This document shows, one piece after another, positions 59,398-64,000 of a DNA stretch of 64,000 nt. Below the pieces are notes generated by a model. That model saw nothing but the letters and a program-made list of their open reading frames with translations, made no database searches and had not been told where the DNA came from. This DNA comes from Iris pallida (lineage: Eukaryota > Streptophyta > Magnoliopsida > Asparagales > Iridaceae): NCBI GenBank assembly GCA_029216955.1, contig JANAVB010042363.1:1-64000 (forward strand), in the 5' to 3' direction. Position 1 is the stretch's first letter, and each line of letters begins with the position of its first letter. The position numbers were made by a program, and so were the translations under genes.

Positions 59398-62275
59398 TGT
59401 CACGCCCCAGAACCAGGATACTGAAGAACGGGGACGTGCACAGCCAGCTACGTATAACGGAACGGCAACCATCCCGCTATACGGTCACGGCTGTCTAGCT
59501 ATGTGAGGGTACGCTACAAACCATCATTCTCTTAGGGTCAAATCAAGCTATTGTCTCAATCTCAACAAGTAATGATAGTAACAAGATATCAGACCACCAA
59601 ATATACAATTGTAAGGCGCCCCAAACATTACATATCCAGATGATCATGAAGCTAGTCGTACAAAATGTAAGGACTAGCAAGAGTTAAGTCATACATGATC
59701 AACCTCAAGTTGCCAATCATGATTACAGTCCGTAGGCAGATAGAAAGTAAAGTGCATCGAGCTAACAAGTGCTCGTCGGCTAAACGCCTCAAAAGAATAT
59801 CAGTTAACAATACAGTGGGAGAAACAAAAAGAGAAAAATCCACTCGTTGTCCGGGTTCCGTCTAGTGTTCACCATCGGACTGGAAAGCAGGTAGATCCTT
59901 TGCTGCTGCTCCGATATCTGGCCATACAAAACCAGCTGGGTCAGACCCCAGAAAGAGCAAGTGCCACAAAGGAGGCCACGAAATAAGAACAAAGCCAGCA
60001 ATCAGCACAATAATATAATTACATAACAAGAGACATTAATTTAAGAAAAGGCATGATAGTTAGATATAAAAGACAAATCTTGCACAGAATCGATAAAAGA
60101 CAGAACATATGGAAAGGCATGACAGGATGATATACGATGAGATGACCATGGGACTATTCAGATAGCCAGGTTACAACCCGTAAACCAAACAAGGACCGGG
60201 GTTGTACCCTTCGTCTGAACGGAACTTGGTTTCTCCCACCATTTATCGGCAAGATAAAATACACGAATTCAAGACTTGCAATTAAACATGATTAAGGTAA
60301 AGCACGAGTAATCATGTCATGTCATGACCTTGCACAGGATCAGGACAGGACAAGAGGGACTAGACTCCATCCAATCAATCACGGCCAAGCAAGTACTACG
60401 GCTTACTACTTTAACTAACTAGGGTTATCACAGACCTGATTACTAACAAGATGCAATGAGAATTCCAAGTCCGGTTACCTGTTTGTTACTACCTGAATGC
60501 TCCCAGCAAGAAAAGGAAAAGATAGCATGATATAGCAGACACACTGTAGTAAGATACATGTGTCCTAAGGTACCACGCTCGACGGCGGGCTGGAAGTGCG
60601 CTCATCTCGACGGATAGCAACAAATCCCATGTATATATATATAAGGCCGGGACCAAAGGGGCAACAGGTAACTGAGAAATTCTCCATGAACTAATTGATC
60701 AATCTAGTCATTAACCTAGCCAGATTCAGTATGAGTCCCTGACCGTGGGAACCAGGGAGTCACGTCCTAGACATGATGCAAGACAAGACGAGTGGATTGC
60801 ACAAGCAAGCAAGCAGGAACACCCACGGTGTCAAGACAGGTCAAGCTAAGTTATCAAGTCATGTCAAGTCAGGAGTGCGCCGCCACGGGCCACTATCAAG
60901 TTATCAAAGATAATTCATGTCAGGGTACTTGTCAGGAGTGCGCCACGACGGGCCACTTATCAAGTCAGGTTGGTCATGTCAGGAGTGCACCATTACGGAT
61001 CACTGTCGTGTTATGCTAGTTCCTTGTCATACCGTGCCATGTACAATAGTCATTCCAACATATTAAGTAAAATCAAGTTCATGCCAAAAGGCGTAAGGAT
61101 ATAAAATGGACGTAAAATATCTAATAAAATACTAATATAAATAGGACTATAGAAGAGCCAAGATCAAGAAATAACAAATTCATCATAAACAAATAGGTTG
61201 TGCAGGGTATGTACTGCGCAGGGTGCCAAGTGCGCAGGGTGAGCCGCGCAGGGTACCAACTGCGCAGGGTGAGCTGCGCAGGGTACCAACTGCGCAGGGT
61301 GCCAAGTGCGCAGGGTGAGCTGCGCAGCAGATGGATTGCGCTGGATCAGGTTGCGCAGGAATGGATGGCGCAGGGTCAGATTGCGCATGAGATGGATTGC
61401 GCAGAAGTGGACTGCGCAGGAGCAGATTGCGCATGAGCAGACTGCGCATGGGCAGACTGCGCATGGGCAGACTGCGCATGAATCCATGCGCAGTCGGGTT
61501 GAGCGCAGTTCGCCAAGGGGCAAGCTGTGCGGTCGGCGCTGCGCTAAAGAGCGCTGGCCGAGGGGGATGCGCAATCCAGCACTGCGCTAAAGAGCGCAGG
61601 CTGCAGGCTGCTACTCCAGGCTGAGAAGAACACCAAGAACACCAAAAATTCAAATTTTTATATCTTTGTCAAATCAAAGCCAAATCTAGATTTTCAAAGG
61701 TCTAACTTGAGTAAAATTGAATTCTCTTCCACATAGAAGCATCAAAACCCACAAAAATTCAACCAAAATAGATCAAAACTATATAAATCCGAAAATAGTT
61801 AAAACCTAGATCTAGAACAATGGAAACTCCAAATCACAAAATGTCAAGTTCTAATGTTGATCTCCATGGCCTAATCTAACTAATGGACAAATAAAAAGTG
61901 GTTCTCATGAGGTGGCAAGGTGCACTTGCCTAATGGGTTGGAGAGTTGTGTGGAGGAAGAAGAAGAAGAATTAATGGAGGAAAATAATGAGGAGAGAGAG
62001 TGTTAGGTGGGGATTTTAATGGGGGAGGATAAGTTGTGTTAAGGGTGGAGGTTAGCTAAGATGGTCCAATGCATAATAAACCAAACCAATTCCTTCTCCT
62101 ATCCAAATAAAACCAAGCTCCATTAATCAGAATTAATTCAGGAATGATAAATGACAATTAAACTACAATGCTAAGTATGAAATATACCACAACTTAACTG
62201 GTCAAGAAAATGAAAAATACTGGTCAGAAATACGATCACGTATAAAATACGTATCACGAATTTCGGGGCACTACA
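59398..62275 (-). repeat. 3' LTR of element 4 (2878 bp)
   Basis: It starts TGTCACGCCCCAG and ends GGGGCACTACA, followed by TCCTACCCACCTTAAAATAA, the inverse of a polypurine tract. It contains three copies of a GTCAGGAGTGCGCC...ACGGGCCAC unit (60865-61005) and a TGCGCA-rich block. Confidence 0.7.
61195..61620. repeat. TGCGCAGGGT-type tandem block in the element 4 LTR
   Basis: I count 17 TGCGCA hexamers in about 420 bp, mostly spaced 12-20 bp apart, first as TGCGCAGGGTGCCAAG and GGTACCAACTGCGCAGG, then as ATTGCGCATGAG and ACTGCGCATGGGCAG. A TATA-like CTATTTATATTAG on the minus strand lies at 61132-61144, next to the block. Confidence 0.85.
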
Positions 62276-62419
62276 TCCTACCCACCTTAAAATAATTCCG
62301 TCCTCGGAATTTAATCAAGAGGCTAGAGATGTCGGGACAGCTATACTATCGCAAGCAATCTATGCTACCAATCAATCATACAATCATACATGCAAGCAAG
62401 GAATCGAAGTGCAAGGCAT

Positions 62420-62740
62420 AAGGAAGATATTACACCTCACGAGCCAAACCGATTGGATTAACGTGATCGGATATCATCCTCACACTCCCACGTTTGACTC
62501 TCCAAGGAGCGATGAACTCAAGCAACATGGACTTAACTGATAGTCTTGCGCTTGAGGTCTCTCTCTTTGGTCAAACAGGGACACGGGCCTCTCCTCATAC
62601 GAAAAGGTTGGTACCAATAACCGTTTTCGAATGATCTAGGACATGGCTCGGGTCCGGGATATACCGTTGTAGTTAGGACACATGGAACATGACATGTGCC
62701 CTCATAACGACGGTAGAAAAGCAAGATGAGAGGACACATA
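62420..62740 (-). pseudogene. Integrase-tail remnant of element 4
   Basis: Minus-strand HVMFHVS, stop, LQRYIPDPSHVLDHS matches the FHVSQLRRYVPDPSHV region of related integrases. Several stops follow. It is in the same frame as gag to its right, meeting it near 62740. Confidence 0.7.
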
Positions 62741-64000
62741 TACCTCTCGGCCGATTCTGGATCTGGGCCTGGGTCTGGGCGAACTGCCGAGGCCTCTGCT
62801 GCTGGAAGGCCTGGGCCTGAGTCGGCAATGGACCCGGGAACGGGAGCTGCTGTGGTTGGTGAACTGGAGCTGGTTCTGGTGCTGGTGCTGGTGCTGGTGC
62901 TGGTCCCATAACCGATGGACTAGTTACTGTCGACGATGATCTGTTTCTGAACGGGCAAGATCCTATCATGTGGTCCGGTGCTCCACAAGCCAAGCACAAC
63001 CCCTGTGCTCGACGGCATTCAGAAACAACGTGCCCTGGCTTCCCGCAATGAGTGCAGCCCATTGCGGAAGACTGCTTCTGCTTCCGTTGCTGGGGATAGA
63101 TCGGGGCAGAATGCTGTAAGGAGGTGACCGAATCTGTCCTCGTAGCTCCAATGGTCAAGGCCCTAGCTGCTGGGGCCGGTGCTGACGATTGGTTCATCTG
63201 GTCGTGAGACCGCTTCCGATCTCCGGTCCGGTCCGTTATCCTTCGGGAAGTGTACTCATGCCTCCTCGCTGCTCGCAAGACGGCATCAAAAGTTGTGTGC
63301 TCGAACTGCTCGACTGCCAATATGATTTCCAAATGGAGCCCCTGCTGGAATCGCTGTGCTCTATCTAGCTCGGTTGCCACCAAGGTGGGAGCAAACCGAC
63401 TCAACCTTGAAAACTCGGCCGCATATCCGTCGACCGTCCTGCTCATCTGCCTGAGATTACTAAACCTGGTCTGCAGGTCATATCTAGCCACTGCGTCGAA
63501 GTACTTGGTCTGGAACATATCACTGAATACCGCCCACATGACAGGCGTACCCAAACTCGCTGCTTGCATAGCCCACCAGCTGCGGGCTAGATCCAGTAAC
63601 TGCAGGCGCACCACCGCCACCTTCTCTGCTTCAGGGGTCCTGGCTGCCTCTAAGATCACTTCAATGTCCTGTAGCCAGGCATCTGCAGCAATAGCATCCT
63701 CGCTGCCATCGAAGAAGGGAGGGTTCAGGCGCTTGAAATTGTTGACCGCACTGTTCCCTCGAGAACCACTTCTGTTCAGAGCTTCTTGTACTGCTTGCTG
63801 CAAGACATCACCTCGACGATCCTGAGACGCAATCAACTCACGGATGAGCCCTATCAAGGCCCCATCCTCTGATCCTGCTGGCTGAACTGGCTGGACTAGG
63901 GGCACTGGTTCTCCAGGAGGTGTGGCTCGGGAGGCGGCTGCTGAGGACTGATCTTGGTCTTCTTGCTGTTGCTGGGCTGCTGGCTGAGCTCCTTCTGGCT
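62673..64000 (-). CDS. gag of element 4, open, partial at window edge
   Basis: The frame is open from the window edge (before MPLVQPVQPAGSEDG, where GTG at 63905 is only an internal valine) for over 430 codons. The gag domain shows RSWWAMQ, FQTKYFDAVARYDLQTRF, YAAEFSRLSRFAPTLV and LHLEIILAVEQF. Two zinc knuckles follow (CTHCGKPGHVVSEC and CLACGAPDHMIGSC), then a P- and Q-rich tail. It runs directly into the integrase scrap, ending at a stop near 62673. Intact gag without enzymes is the layout of non-autonomous TR-GAG elements. The real start is outside the window. Confidence 0.85.
   Translation of the reverse strand, partial: PEGAQPAAQQQQEDQDQSSAAASRATPPGEPVPLVQPVQPAGSEDGALIGLIRELIASQDRRGDVLQQAVQEALNRSGSRGNSAVNNFKRLNPPFFDGSEDAIAADAWLQDIEVILEAARTPEAEKVAVVRLQLLDLARSWWAMQAASLGTPVMWAVFSDMFQTKYFDAVARYDLQTRFSNLRQMSRTVDGYAAEFSRLSRFAPTLVATELDRAQRFQQGLHLEIILAVEQFEHTTFDAVLRAARRHEYTSRRITDRTGDRKRSHDQMNQSSAPAPAARALTIGATRTDSVTSLQHSAPIYPQQRKQKQSSAMGCTHCGKPGHVVSECRRAQGLCLACGAPDHMIGSCPFRNRSSSTVTSPSVMGPAPAPAPAPEPAPVHQPQQLPFPGPLPTQAQAFQQQRPRQFAQTQAQIQNRPRGICVLSSCFSTVVMRAHVMFHVS

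Larger units (their letters stand above)
59398..64000 (-). mobile_element. Ty3/gypsy element 4, pol-deleted, right end outside window
   Basis: 3' LTR (59398-62275), a polypurine-like tract (62276-62303), a short integrase remnant, then gag to the window edge. Protease, RT, RNase H and most of integrase are absent between gag and the integrase scrap. It is inserted in element 3 integrase; the left flank is TTGTG. Confidence 0.75.

Overview
This window is plant nuclear DNA, almost entirely nested transposable elements. The evidence is GT-AG introns, Ty3/gypsy and Ty1/copia elements of plant lineages, an L1-type LINE, hAT and Harbinger-like DNA elements, AT microsatellites, and one host exon that looks like the start of a nuclear gene for a mitochondrial protein. 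I cannot name the species. No rRNA, tRNA or CRISPR feature is supported.

Layout: (1) 1-8161 is the 3' part of a plus-strand Ty3/gypsy element of the Tat lineage: a decayed integrase, a small antisense ORF, a tandem array, a long four-exon antisense gene with a plant-mobile-domain protein, then the 3' LTR. It is inserted in the integrase of (2) a minus-strand Ty3 chromovirus-like element (8162 to about 15957), whose leader holds two related small ORFs. (3) 15958-19351 is another LTR fragment. (4) 19352-24248 is a decayed LINE split by a solo-LTR-like insertion (19944-22407). (5) 24249-28105 holds two non-autonomous hAT elements and the upstream region of a host gene. (6) 28106-28304 is the likely first exon of the mitochondrial Rieske iron-sulfur protein gene. 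(7) 28411-48745 is a minus-strand copia element in the following intron (target duplication CTAGA). It carries a 12-kb gypsy element (30456-42425, duplication CCACA) and a 749-bp hAT element (45905-46653, duplication CTTGAAAC). (8) 48979-50065 is a Harbinger-like element. (9) 52037-58954 is a gypsy LTR carrying an apparently intact autonomous hAT transposon (54365-58618, duplication GGTGGTTG). (10) 58955-59397 is the integrase tail of that gypsy element. (11) 59398-64000 is a further gypsy element keeping its LTR, an integrase scrap and an open gag frame, with protease, RT, RNase H and most of integrase gone.

The most unusual points are: the Tat antisense gene, with its own TATA box and three introns that join in phase; the two-exon duplicated-domain gene in the leader of the second element; a frame-restoring 73-nt intron candidate inside pol of the nested gypsy; TGCGCA-rich arrays placed just upstream of the TATA box in LTRs of three unrelated elements; a dense W-box array in a gypsy LTR; and the intact hAT transposase gene. 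Exon joins, homologies and lineage calls were read by eye and are marked as inference where they go beyond the visible sequence.
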